A stretch of DNA of 47,692 nt, taken from the NCBI GenBank assembly GCA_945949385.1, contig CAMFEL010000003.1, positions 1 through 47,692 of the forward strand, read 5' to 3'. The DNA is from an uncultured Clostridia bacterium (lineage in GTDB: Bacteria > Bacillota > Clostridia > Oscillospirales > CAG-272). Each line of letters starts with the position of its first letter. Position 1 is the first letter of the stretch. The notes under the pieces were generated by a model. It saw nothing but the letters and a program-made list of their open reading frames with translations. It made no database searches and was not told the DNA's origin. The position numbers and the translations under genes are program-made. Of this stretch, positions 29,014 through 39,139 are shown piece by piece.

Positions 29014-31164
29014 TTATTCTGCCGCACTTTTCGCCGTGCGGACCGCGTCGGCAGCAGGCGCTTTTGCAGTTTCGGCGGGACGGTAGGGATGATATGTAGG
29101 CACTATTTCCTCAACCATGGAACATATATCCTCGCTTTCGTTATAAGCGGCGTCCGCAAGGCGTGTAAGCTGCGCGGAAAATACATCGTCGTCCATTTTT
29201 ATGGGATGACCTATATGAATAAGCTTGTTGTCCGTGGACCGGAGTCCCTCTTCGTCCATAAGCAGTTCTTCGTACAGCTTTTCACCGGGACGCAGACCGG
29301 TATATTCTATCATTATATCCTCATCCGGCACATATCCCGAAAGGCGTATGAGATTTCGCGCCATATCGTCAATGCGCACGGGATCGCCCATATCCAGAAC
29401 AAAAATCTCGCCGCCGTCAGCATAATACGATGCCTGAAGCACCAGAGACACCGCCTCCGGTATGGTCATAAAATGTCTGATTATGTTTTTGTCGGTAACG
29501 GTTACGGGACCTCCGTGGGCGATCTGCTTTTTGAACAAAGGAATAACGCTGCCGTTTGAGCCCAGCACATTGCCGAAGCGCACCGCTACAAAATCCGTTT
29601 CCGGATACTTTCTGTTCATCATCTGGACGATCATTTCGCAAATGCGTTTTGAAGCGCCCATTATGTTGGTGGGATTCACGGCTTTGTCGGTGGAAATAAG
29701 GACAAACTTTGAAACGCCGCAGCGTGCCGCCGCCTGCGCTGTTTTTAATGTGCCGAAAACATTATTTTTTATTGCTTCGTCGGGACTTGTCTCCATCAGC
29801 GGCACATGCTTATGCGCGGCAGCATGGAAAACAACATCCGGACGGTATGTTTTCATGACGCTGTTGATACGGTTGGTATTACGGACGGAGCCTATAAGCA
29901 CCGTCAGCGCAAGACCCGGACAGTCACGCAGAAGCTCCTGCTGAATATCGTACGCATTATTTTCGTATATATCGAAAATAACAAGTCTTTCAGGCTCGGA
30001 ACGTGCGATCTGACGGCAAAGCTCGCTTCCGATCGAGCCGCCTCCTCCCGTGACGAGCACGGTTTTTCCCTTTATTGATTTCAGTATCTCGTCATTATTT
30101 ACACTCACCTGATCTCTTCCGAGCAGGTCGGATATGTCCACGTCGCGCAGTTTTGTAACGCTGACCTCGCCGTTCACTATCTGATCCACGCCGGGGATGA
30201 TCTTTACACGGCAGGAGGTCTCCTTACATATATGGAGAAGATCTTTTTTGGCAAGCGGTGAAATACTGGGGATTGCAATAATTATTTCGGTTATTTCATA
30301 TTTTTTCGCCATCTGCGGGATGGACTCCCTGTTTCCCACAATGGGGATACCCTCGAGCAGTCTGCCTGTTTTATTGGGGTTATCGTCGATAATACAGCAG
30401 ACTCTGCGTCCGTCACGGGAGCGCTGTATTTCCTTTATAAGCGTCTGTCCCGCGCTTCCGCCGCCGATAAGCATCGTATGCACAAAGGAATCGTCCCGTC
30501 CCCGTTTACAGTCAATGAAAAATCTGACAAATCGGTACGAAAATCTGATACCGATAGTAAAGCAGAAAGTCAGCACATAGCCTATGAAATAGAAGGAGCG
30601 GGGCATGGAAGCTCCGTAACGCATATACTTGGCGCCTGCAAATATCAGAGGGATCAAAACAAGATGTGCGCCGATAAGCCTTGAAAGCTCGGCAACACTG
30701 GCAAGCTTCCATATGCTGTGATACAGCCTGAAGCCGAAGAATACCGCCACCGTTATTATTATCATATACGGCAGGGAAAAGACATACCCGCGCAGATAAT
30801 ACAGCGGCACGTGTCTGTAATCAAAGTCGAAACGGATAAGTAAAGCCGCAAGGTATGACAGAATAACGATAAGTGAATCGGCAAAAGCAAGCAGGAACGC
30901 CTTTACCACCCACGCTTTGCCGAGCCCTTGCTTTGCAGCGCCTCTGTTAAGCTTTCTGATAACAACTATCCACAAACCGGCTGTCAGTGCCGTCACGGCT
31001 GCCGTAACGGAAGCTACGGGGCTGGTAATCATATCCGATTTTGCAAGATAGCTCTGCACCGCTTCGCTCCGTGACGCCAGTATATTGCCCACAACAATTG
31101 CCGCGGCAATAAGCAGCGTGACGATTATTGCCGGCACAAGTACGGCAGCTTTCCTTTTTTTCAT
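29014..31164 (-). CDS. CapD/FlaA1-like nucleoside-diphosphate-sugar epimerase/dehydratase (membrane)
   Basis: Four N-terminal TMs, CoA-binding-like domain, TVLVTGGGGSIGSELCRQI, HAAAHKHVPLMETSPDEAIKNNV, STDKAVNPTNIMGASKR; start trimmed to MKKRKAAVL behind AGGAGGT. Confidence 0.94.
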   Translation of the reverse strand: MKKRKAAVLVPAIIVTLLIAAAIVVGNILASRSEAVQSYLAKSDMITSPVASVTAAVTALTAGLWIVVIRKLNRGAAKQGLGKAWVVKAFLLAFADSLIVILSYLAALLIRFDFDYRHVPLYYLRGYVFSLPYMIIITVAVFFGFRLYHSIWKLASVAELSRLIGAHLVLIPLIFAGAKYMRYGASMPRSFYFIGYVLTFCFTIGIRFSYRFVRFFIDCKRGRDDSFVHTMLIGGGSAGQTLIKEIQRSRDGRRVCCIIDDNPNKTGRLLEGIPIVGNRESIPQMAKKYEITEIIIAIPSISPLAKKDLLHICKETSCRVKIIPGVDQIVNGEVSVTKLRDVDISDLLGRDQVSVNNDEILKSIKGKTVLVTGGGGSIGSELCRQIARSEPERLVIFDIYENNAYDIQQELLRDCPGLALTVLIGSVRNTNRINSVMKTYRPDVVFHAAAHKHVPLMETSPDEAIKNNVFGTLKTAQAAARCGVSKFVLISTDKAVNPTNIMGASKRICEMIVQMMNRKYPETDFVAVRFGNVLGSNGSVIPLFKKQIAHGGPVTVTDKNIIRHFMTIPEAVSLVLQASYYADGGEIFVLDMGDPVRIDDMARNLIRLSGYVPDEDIMIEYTGLRPGEKLYEELLMDEEGLRSTDNKLIHIGHPIKMDDDVFSAQLTRLADAAYNESEDICSMVEEIVPTYHPYRPAETAKAPAADAVRTAKSAAE

Positions 31165-31272
31165 AGGACATACCTCCTGTTTCGACCTTTTTCGCGCTTT
31201 TCGCAAAAATAAAATTACCAATATGAAATATATTCAATACGAAACCTGTCAGCGTCTTATACGCCGGAGCTT

Positions 31273-32874
31273 CTACGGCTCCCTTGCGCCGAGGTCGCAG
31301 ACAATCCCGTGCGGACTTGTATCAAACAGGTATTTTGCATACCGCGGCGAAATTTTTCGCGACACGATCTCTCTCGCACGTGACATATATACTGTTCTGC
31401 GGTCTGTGCCGTGGGCGTCGCTTGCCACAGCGTCGGCAAGACGCTGCGACGCTATAAAAAACGCCGCTTCCAATACTTCCCCGCCGCAATTGCCCGTAAA
31501 GCTGCCTTTGTTCAACTGGATCAGACAGCCTTTTTTGCGCCACCGCTCCACAGTTTCAATATCGTATCTGACAAATTCATACCTTTCGGCGTGCGCCACA
31601 ACAGGCACAAGTCCGCAGGACAGAATTCCGTCAAGGATTCTGTCGGCAAATTCCGGATCCCCTCCGAAATCAAACTCAACAAGAAGATACCGGCTGCCCG
31701 CGAGAGTCAGCACCTTTTCATCGCGTATGAGCTTCGTAAGCCCTTCCGTTGCAAAAACTTCCATGCCTCTGTGCAGCTTTACTGGTATGCGCTCCTGTGT
31801 AATGGCGTTTTTCAGAGCCGAAAAACGCTCCTCATACCCGGCGCCGCGATAGTTTCCGCTCATACCCGGTACATTGCAATGGGGCGTTGCCACAATATCG
31901 GTAACACCGTCACGGGCGGCTTCATCAGCCATTTCCAGAGATTCGTATATATCTCTTGCGCCGTCGTCAAAGCCGGGCAGTATGTGCATATGAATATCAG
32001 TCATACTGAACCTCCGCGGCGTTTTTTTCCAAGCGACGCAAGTCTGAAAAGAGGTCGGCGCATAGGGACGATCCACAGCCACGGCCCGCTGAAAAATTTC
32101 CAGATGAGATTTTCGGTAGGAGACCTTCATTGCAATCTTTCTGAAGGTCTCAATATATCCGAAGCTGGTGGTCGGGGCGCTGACAAGGATTTCACCGCCG
32201 CCCTTGCGCACACGTTTTTTCTTCTCGTGATATACGGACGCAATCAGCTTTGTATCAAGCTTTTTCTCAATCTGTCCCGGGTTCTTAATATCGTCGTGCA
32301 GGTAAAAATACAAAAACAGGATAAGTATTTCCAGAACGGCCGCGGCAAGAAAAATCTTAGTAATAATACCCCATCCGCTGTACGGATTTACGACCGACTC
32401 GGGCACCTTGGGAGTTTCAAGCACCTGAAGCACCTGATCGCTGAGTATAGTCTCGGAAAACTCATTGTAATGCTCAAGTATACCGTTAATCGTCAGCATA
32501 GCGTCTCTGGGAGAGGACGCCGTCACCGTAAGTATCATCATATTTGTGTTTCTGATATTGCTGCACGAAACGGTACCGGGCAGGCTGTCAAGTCCGAGAG
32601 AGGCCGCAACCTTGTCTTTCAGCACCTTGCTGGAAACGATCTCTCTGAAAATGCCGGCGGTGTTCTCGGCATTTGAAACGCCGCTCCACTTATACATTTC
32701 CTTTTCAAGTACCACTATTGTAGCCTTGGTACGGTATTCCGGTCTGTACATAAAACAGGAAACCGTGCCCGCGGCAAAGGCGGCGATAAGAGCGATCATA
32801 ATGATCTCCTTCCACCGTCTGGCGATGTTTCGCACTATATTGGAAAAATCAAAGCCTTCATTCATTGGCGGCAT
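31273..32874 (-). CDS. Fusion ORF: N-terminal Wzz/CpsC-like chain-length domain plus C-terminal CpsB/YwqE PHP tyrosine phosphatase
   Basis: N-term NIARRWKEIIMIALIAAFAAGTVSCFMYRPEYRTKATI; C-term MTDIHMHILPGFDDGARDIYESLEMA is CpsB. A well-placed GGAGG and ATG at 32004 suggest CpsB can start independently (31273-32004). Confidence 0.85.
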   Translation of the reverse strand: MPPMNEGFDFSNIVRNIARRWKEIIMIALIAAFAAGTVSCFMYRPEYRTKATIVVLEKEMYKWSGVSNAENTAGIFREIVSSKVLKDKVAASLGLDSLPGTVSCSNIRNTNMMILTVTASSPRDAMLTINGILEHYNEFSETILSDQVLQVLETPKVPESVVNPYSGWGIITKIFLAAAVLEILILFLYFYLHDDIKNPGQIEKKLDTKLIASVYHEKKKRVRKGGGEILVSAPTTSFGYIETFRKIAMKVSYRKSHLEIFQRAVAVDRPYAPTSFQTCVAWKKTPRRFSMTDIHMHILPGFDDGARDIYESLEMADEAARDGVTDIVATPHCNVPGMSGNYRGAGYEERFSALKNAITQERIPVKLHRGMEVFATEGLTKLIRDEKVLTLAGSRYLLVEFDFGGDPEFADRILDGILSCGLVPVVAHAERYEFVRYDIETVERWRKKGCLIQLNKGSFTGNCGGEVLEAAFFIASQRLADAVASDAHGTDRRTVYMSRAREIVSRKISPRYAKYLFDTSPHGIVCDLGAREP

Positions 32875-32922
32875 TTCCTTTCTGTTATCAGCGTCATAAA
32901 CGGCTCGCAGCTCCGCTGTCGG

Positions 32923-33780
32923 TCAATGCCGGGACTCGCCCACAATCACAATAAGCGGGACCTGCATAGCGCCGTCGCCTTCTCCGGCGGTATATATGAC
33001 GGCGTAGGTACCTGCCGTCTCGGTATTAAGGTTTGTGTCAACCGAAAGGAGCGACGCTTCGGCATCGGTACCGTTGATCCTGACTTCGGTAACAAGACTT
33101 AAGGGATCAAAACTTTCGCCTTTTTCAATATAAACGAGATAGTCGCTGAGAGCCACATAGCAGTCGCTTGCAGCGGAGGTCCAGGAAGTGTTTATCATAA
33201 CGGGAATATCCGCTTCCACAATATCTCCGCAGCTGTTTGTCACCTGAATTTTCACAACTCTCATGGGAGCGCCGCCTACCGTAATTTCCTCATTTGAAGA
33301 CAGCAGCACCATTTCATCGGTAATATCGCCGTCAATGCAGTCGGTTGCCCCAAGCCCCTTAACAAGCTCGGCGGAGCCTGCGGTGGCGGAGACGGAAACA
33401 AGAGGTTCTGTCAGCGAAAGGCGGGGAGATGTATAGTCCGTATAGACAATCTGCCGCTGAGCCTTGCCCACATTGCTGTCGCCGTCAAAGGCAGCATAGG
33501 TTACTATACGCCGGTTGCCGTCAAGCAGCGCAGACAGGGATTCTATCATCAGGCTGTCCGTCACATCTCCGTCTTTATCGTCATATGCCGATACGCCTTT
33601 CAGAAGCTCCTCCTGCGTCACGGAAACGGATACGCTCAAATTGTCGCTGTCAAAGCTTATCTTCGGGGAGGCAGTATCTTTAAGACTGGATATATACCAG
33701 CGGCTGCCCGCATACACAGCGGCAGCAAGTATGCATACAACAAGCAGCAGTATACTGAATTTTTTCGATTTTTTCTTCAT
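32923..33780 (-). CDS. Membrane-anchored protein with tandem Ig-like/HYR-type domains
   Basis: Start trimmed to MKKKSKKFSILLLVVCILAAAVYAGSRW; two YDDKDGDVTD / TDCIDGDITDE repeats typical of DUF5011/HYR-like domains. Confidence 0.7.
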   Translation of the reverse strand: MKKKSKKFSILLLVVCILAAAVYAGSRWYISSLKDTASPKISFDSDNLSVSVSVTQEELLKGVSAYDDKDGDVTDSLMIESLSALLDGNRRIVTYAAFDGDSNVGKAQRQIVYTDYTSPRLSLTEPLVSVSATAGSAELVKGLGATDCIDGDITDEMVLLSSNEEITVGGAPMRVVKIQVTNSCGDIVEADIPVMINTSWTSAASDCYVALSDYLVYIEKGESFDPLSLVTEVRINGTDAEASLLSVDTNLNTETAGTYAVIYTAGEGDGAMQVPLIVIVGESRH

Positions 33781-33820
33781 CTGGATCCGTTGCCCCTTTA
33801 CAGGTTGTATGAAAAGCAGA

Positions 33821-35553
33821 TCACACCGTCTCGGGCGTAAGTCTGCCGTTTTTATCAATGCGCAGTACCGAAGTGCAATACTTGAGAATGCCCTTTCTGT
33901 GAGTAGTCAGTATGCACACTCTGCGCGGATCGGCGCGCATAAGGTTTTTAAGAACACCGCCTCGGTCTCATGGTCGAGAGCAGAGGTTATCTCATCCATA
34001 AGCAGTACGGGAGATTTTCTCAGTACCGCTCTTGCAATGGCAATACGCTGAGACTGACCCTCGGAAAGCCGCAGTCCCCTCTCGCCCACCGATGTCATCA
34101 GTCCGTCGGGCAGAGACATGACAAAATCCTTTATATCCGCTATCTCCAGCGCCTCCAGCAGTTCCTCATCGGTTGCATCCGGCGACACAAGACGGAGATT
34201 GTCGGCAAGTGTTCCTGAAAACATACTGTTGCCTTGCGGCACATATGAGCAAAGACGCCTTGTACTGTCGGAAGCGCAAAGCTTTCCGACCCCCTCGGCT
34301 TCAAAGGTAATAGTCCCGCAGTCAGGCTCCATAAGTCCGAGAATAAGACGCAGCAGCGTTGTTTTTCCTTCTCCGGAGGGACCTACCAGCGCTACGACAT
34401 CTCCGGGCGACGCGGTCATCCCCACCTCGCACAAAGTCGCGGCGGTCGCGTCCTTATATGTAAAGCTTACACCTTCGATTTTCAGAGTAATGCCTGAAAC
34501 ACGCGCTTCTTTTTCAAGCTCTTTGGCAACCCTTCCGTCGCTGTCGTTTTCGCAATCAAGGTTTGTGATCTCCATAATACGCCCCGCTGAGGTTGCCACG
34601 GAAACAGCGCCGGGGAGCAGCCCTACCATAGCCGAAAACGAGGATGTGAGCGTGCTGCATATTTGTAAAAACAAAGTCATGGTACCGTATGTAATAGCTC
34701 CGTTCCAGAGCCTGTATACACTCCATCCGTAGCAGGAGTACGATACCGCCAGTCCTATAGCGGAAAAGCAAAGAGTCGTGAGAATAGAGAATTTATCCTT
34801 ATCCACCCTGACTTTTCTGTACTGTCCCAAAAGAAGTGAAAACTTGGAAACATAGTCACGGGTTATGCCGAAGGCTTTGACCGTCTGCAAATTCTGCACC
34901 GCTTCTTCCCCGAAGGACAGAATTCGTCCGTTCATTTCACGGCTTTCCGTGTTATACTTGCGTATCATGCGCATCATATGGCGCGAGCAGAGAAACATGA
35001 CGGGGGCACTCAGCAGAGCAAGCCCTGCCATTACAGGATCGTAATACAGCACTATTATGAGAGCGCCGGCAAACTGCGTTACCCTGATTACGGTGTTGGG
35101 AACAAGTCCGACTATGCCCTCGGACACAGCCGAAACATCGCCCTCAAGCCTGTTTACAAGCTCACCGGAATGGTATTTTCCTATATCCTCAACGCGGGCG
35201 TACATCATATGGCTGAAAACATCACCGCGCACCTCGCTGCTCACCTTTGCGCCTACATTTGACGCCACGCGGGAAGCCGCCGCCTGGAGAATTATCTGGA
35301 AAAGGGCAAGACATATAACCAAAGCGGCGCTGCGGACGAAAGTGTGGCTTTGGCTGATAACATCGTCGATCAGATATTTTGATGCAACGCCGCTGCCCAG
35401 GCCCATAATTACGCCCACAAAGCCGAAAATCACATTTACAAAAATGCCGAGGCGGTATTGCTTTATGTACCCGAACATCCACTTCCACTCGTTTTTCAGC
35501 TCCCGAAGAAGCCTGAAGCTGAAGCCTTTGTTCTCGCTCTTTTTTTCGTCCAA
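33821..35553 (-). pseudogene. ABC transporter (fused permease/ATPase), frameshifted near its 3' end
   Basis: ORF 33907-35553 has Walker A GPSGEGKTT, LSEGQSQRIAIARA, Walker B LLMDEITSALD but ends in ECAY*. The -1 frame continues LKNLMRADPRRVCILTTHRKGILKYCTSVLRIDKNGRLTPETV* to 33821, including the H-loop. Confidence 0.88.
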
Positions 35554-35810
35554 ACCGCCGCCTCCTCTCTTTGTCCGCTTAACCGTCCGCTCTCAGATCA
35601 TCTGCGTTTTCCGCGCTTTTTGCACCCCCGAATATACCAAGGGCATAAAAATCGCAATATTATGTAATGTTATATCATTATACAGGACAAAAATCAATAG
35701 CCGATGCCTTAAAACAAGTAAACGTCTCGCGCCCCGGCGAAGCATCACCGATGCTGTTCTCCCCATACTTCCCGATTATTCCGAAAAAAAGAGGCTCAAT
35801 ACATAGAAAA

Positions 35811-35844
35811 GCCCTGTGCAAAGGGCAAAGCCTTTGCACAGGGC
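35811..35844 (-). terminator. GCCCTGTGCAAAGG-N6-CCTTTGCACAGGGC hairpin downstream of hpf
   Basis: Perfect 14-bp stem. Confidence 0.75.
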
Positions 35845-35879
35845 GCCTGCACCGCACAGATCACGGCAAAAATCAAATA

Positions 35880-36404
35880 TCAGCCTTTTTCCGGAATTAT
35901 CATCCCGTAGTCGCCGTCATGACGTTTATAAACGGTGCATACTTCTCCGCTTGCGGAATCGGCAAACATAAAGAATTCGTGTCCCAGCAGGTTCATCTGC
36001 AGTATTGCCTCCTCCGCCGTCATGGGCTTCAGAGTAAAGGTCTTTGTGCGGATGCGGAAATCACCCTCCTCCGCCACATCGTCGCTTTCGTATTCGGGGA
36101 TACGGATATTGTCCCGCAGTCTCTTGGAAAGTCTTGTTTTGTTTTTTCTTATCTGCCGCTCGATACTGTACATACAGCAGTCCAGCGCGTTCATAAACGT
36201 GGAGCTTTCGTCCTCGCTGCGGAAAAGGAAGGGTCCTGCCGCAATAGTCACCTCCACGCGCTCAATATCGCGCACCCGTGAGAGCTTGACGGTCGCCTCC
36301 GCTTCTCCGGGGAAGAATTTGTCAAATTTGGCAAGCTTTTTTTCGATATGATCCGAAAGATCGCGGCTTACCGTTACTTTGCGTGCATTGATGGTGATTT
36401 TCAT
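35880..36404 (-). CDS. hpf: Long-form ribosome hibernation promoting factor
   Basis: MKITINARKVTVSRDLSDHIEKKLAKFDKFF, C-terminal EAILQMNLLGHEFFMFADSASGEVCTVYKRHDGDYGMI. Confidence 0.96.
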   Translation of the reverse strand: MKITINARKVTVSRDLSDHIEKKLAKFDKFFPGEAEATVKLSRVRDIERVEVTIAAGPFLFRSEDESSTFMNALDCCMYSIERQIRKNKTRLSKRLRDNIRIPEYESDDVAEEGDFRIRTKTFTLKPMTAEEAILQMNLLGHEFFMFADSASGEVCTVYKRHDGDYGMIIPEKG

Positions 36405-36430
36405 ACTTTCAGCCCACCCTTTTCTTTATT

Positions 36431-36475
36431 TGTCAGGGGACGGCGCCAACGGCGCTTTTTTGTTCCCCTTTGACA
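36431..36475 (-). promoter_or_regulatory. Structured 5' leader hairpin upstream of hpf
   Basis: Nested complementary segments TGTCA/TGACA, GGGGA/TCCCC, GCGCC/GGCGC, ending ~27 nt before the hpf ATG. Confidence 0.5.
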
Positions 36476-36691
36476 GCTATATTATACCACACTCCCGTCA
36501 AAATGTCCATACTTTTTGTTAAAATTATATAAACAATTGTGAATTTTACACACCGATTTCAGCAGCTTTATATTTACGCTTCAAATATGTCCGAATACGG
36601 CGCAAAAGGACGGTACATTTCATCGAAATTATACAAAACCGTCCCGCCGCTATTGACACAAATGGACTTTTGAAGTAATATAATTTATGTG

Positions 36692-36705
36692 TTAGCAATA
36701 ACTAA
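36692..36705. promoter_or_regulatory. Candidate metalloregulator half-sites TTAG-CAATAA-CTAA upstream of feoA
   Basis: Short inverted repeat just downstream of a TTGACA / TAATAT-like promoter, 46 bp before feoA. Confidence 0.4.
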
Positions 36706-36750
36706 TCACATTTGATATTTCACATATAAATCAAAAAGAGGAGACGTCCG

Positions 36751-37044
36751 ATGACACTGAAAGAACTGAAAGTCGGTCAGTCCGCCGAGATCGTCGCCGT
36801 GGGCGGCGAGGGCTCACTGCGCAACCGGCTTATAGATATGGGGCTTATCCCCCGCACCGTTCTTACTCTCAGAAAGGTCGCGCCTATGGGGGATCCCATT
36901 GAAATACTTATTCGCGGCTATGAGCTTACCCTGCGTCTTGAGGACGCGGCAAATATAACCGTAAAGACAGTAGAAAACAAAAAGCCGCAGGAGCCTCCCG
37001 TCATAAAGTACGGCAGAAAAAGAAAGCGCAGAGGCTCCGTATGA
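36751..37044 (+). CDS. feoA: Ferrous iron transport protein A
   Basis: LKVGQSAEIVAVGGEGSLRNRLIDMGLIPRT. Confidence 0.93.
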   Translation: MTLKELKVGQSAEIVAVGGEGSLRNRLIDMGLIPRTVLTLRKVAPMGDPIEILIRGYELTLRLEDAANITVKTVENKKPQEPPVIKYGRKRKRRGSV

Positions 37045-37126
37045 GCCGCACTGCGGGCGGCTGCCGAGAATGCTGCAATGCAAATCAAGTTTTATGTCAT
37101 TGATTGGGAAAGGATAGATCGCAATT

Positions 37127-39139
37127 ATGAAATTTGCGCTTGCGGGAAACCAGAACTGCGGCAAAACCGCGCTTTTCAACGCGCTCACGGGTATGCGCTG
37201 TCATGTGGGCAACTTCCCCGGAGTGACGGTGGAGCAGAAAACGGGAGAGATCCGCGGCTTCGGCGGATACTCCGTGGTTGATCTGCCCGGCATATACTCC
37301 CTGCGCCCCTATACGCAGGAGGAAATAGTCACCCGCGACTACATACTGAACGAAAAGCCCGACTGCATCATAAACATCATCGATGCCACCAATATTGAGC
37401 GCAATTTGTATCTTACCATGCAGCTTCTCGAGCTTGATGTGCCCATGGTGCTGGCTCTTAATATGATGGATGAGGTGCGCGCCAACGGCGGCACCGTGGA
37501 TATTGAAAAAATCAGCCGCGAGCTGGGGATCCCCGCAGTCCCCATCAGCGCCATCAAGGGCGAGGGCGTGTCAGAGCTTATTGACCGCGCCGTAGATACC
37601 GCAAAGCATCACGTGCTGCCCGTGCGCGCCGATTTCTGCGCCTCCGATTCGCCCTGCCACCGCTGTATCCACGCGGTTATGCACCTGGTGCAGGATCACG
37701 CCGAGGAGGAGGGGCTTCCCCTGCGCTTCTGCGCATCAAAGCTTATTGAAAGCGACAGCGACATCGCAGACAAGCTGCGACTTGACACAAACGAACGGGA
37801 GCTTATAGAGCACTGTCTCGTTCAGCTTGAGAGCGAATCGGGACTTGACCGCAACGCGGCGCTGGCGGATATGCGCTACTGTTTTATCGAAAGCGTTGTA
37901 GCCTGTGCCGTCGTTAAGGCAAACGAAAGCCGCGAGCACCGCCGCAGCGTGGCAATAGATAAGATCCTCACCGGAAAATATACGGCTATCCCCGTTTTTC
38001 TCGGGGTCATGATGCTTGTTTTCTGGCTTACCTTCAATGTTATCGGCGCCGCCCTTCAGCGTCTGCTGGAGGCGGGCATCGGACAGCTTACGGACATAGT
38101 TGACCGCGCTCTGACTTCATTCGGTCTGAACGAGGTGATTCACAGCCTGATAATCGACGGCATATTCAACGGCGTGGGCAGCGTGCTGTCCTTTTTGCCC
38201 ATTATAGTCACTCTGTTTTTCTTCCTGTCCATACTTGAGGACACCGGGTATATGGCGCGCATCGCCTTCGTTATGGATAAGCCCCTGCGCCGTCTCGGTC
38301 TGTCTGGGCGCTCATTTGTGCCCATGCTCATAGGCTTCGGCTGCTCCGTACCCGCCGTTATGGCGACCCGCACCGTTTCCTCCGACCGCGACCGCAAAAT
38401 GACCATGATGCTGGTGCCCTTTATGAGCTGCTCGGCGAAAATACCCATTTACGCCGTGTTCACCGCCGCCTTTTTCCCCGGTCACGGAGCCGTGGTTATG
38501 TTCGCTTTGTATTTCACGGGCATAATTCTGGGAATACTTATGGCGCTGCTGCTGAAAGGAACGGCTTTCCGCGGAAAGCCGGTGCCCTTTGTAATGGAGC
38601 TTCCCAATTACCGCCTGCCCTCTCCCCGCAGCGTGGGACTGCTGCTTTGGGAGAAAGCCCGCGACTTTTTGCAGCGCGCCTTTTCCGTTATTTTCATCGC
38701 AACCGTTGTTATATGGTTTTTGCAGAGCTTTGACTATCACCTGAATCCCGTTTCCGACTCCACGGAAAGTATGCTGGCAAATGTGGGGCAGGCTATATCC
38801 GTAATCTTCAAGCCTCTGGGCTTCGGAGACTGGCGCTTCTCCACCGCCCTTATCTCAGGCTTTATAGCAAAGGAGCAGGTGGTGTCAACACTTGCCGTTC
38901 TTATAGGCTGTGACGCAAGCGTTCTGTATACCGTACTGCCCTCAGCCTTTCCCTCAACCCTTGCGGCGTGCAGTTTTCTGGTGTTCACCCTGCTGTACAC
39001 TCCCTGCGTCGCCGCCGTCGCATCCTTCAGACGCGAGTTCAACTCACGCATTACCACTCTCGGTGTAGTTATCCTGCAATGCGCGGTAGCGTGGATCGCC
39101 GCATTCCTCGTATATAATATAGGAGGTCTGTTCCTGTGA
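37127..39139 (+). CDS. feoB: Ferrous iron transport protein B
   Basis: GNQNCGKTALFNALTG, HVGNFPGVTVEQKTG, VVDLPGIYSL, Gate motifs GFGCSVPAVMATR and MSCSAKIPIY. Confidence 0.98.
   Translation: MKFALAGNQNCGKTALFNALTGMRCHVGNFPGVTVEQKTGEIRGFGGYSVVDLPGIYSLRPYTQEEIVTRDYILNEKPDCIINIIDATNIERNLYLTMQLLELDVPMVLALNMMDEVRANGGTVDIEKISRELGIPAVPISAIKGEGVSELIDRAVDTAKHHVLPVRADFCASDSPCHRCIHAVMHLVQDHAEEEGLPLRFCASKLIESDSDIADKLRLDTNERELIEHCLVQLESESGLDRNAALADMRYCFIESVVACAVVKANESREHRRSVAIDKILTGKYTAIPVFLGVMMLVFWLTFNVIGAALQRLLEAGIGQLTDIVDRALTSFGLNEVIHSLIIDGIFNGVGSVLSFLPIIVTLFFFLSILEDTGYMARIAFVMDKPLRRLGLSGRSFVPMLIGFGCSVPAVMATRTVSSDRDRKMTMMLVPFMSCSAKIPIYAVFTAAFFPGHGAVVMFALYFTGIILGILMALLLKGTAFRGKPVPFVMELPNYRLPSPRSVGLLLWEKARDFLQRAFSVIFIATVVIWFLQSFDYHLNPVSDSTESMLANVGQAISVIFKPLGFGDWRFSTALISGFIAKEQVVSTLAVLIGCDASVLYTVLPSAFPSTLAACSFLVFTLLYTPCVAAVASFRREFNSRITTLGVVILQCAVAWIAAFLVYNIGGLFL

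Noticed and set aside
33950-33962. Programmed -1 frameshifting in the ABC exporter
   Set aside because: The TTAAAAACC context is only partly slippery, and the H-loop would depend on it for every molecule; an indel is more likely
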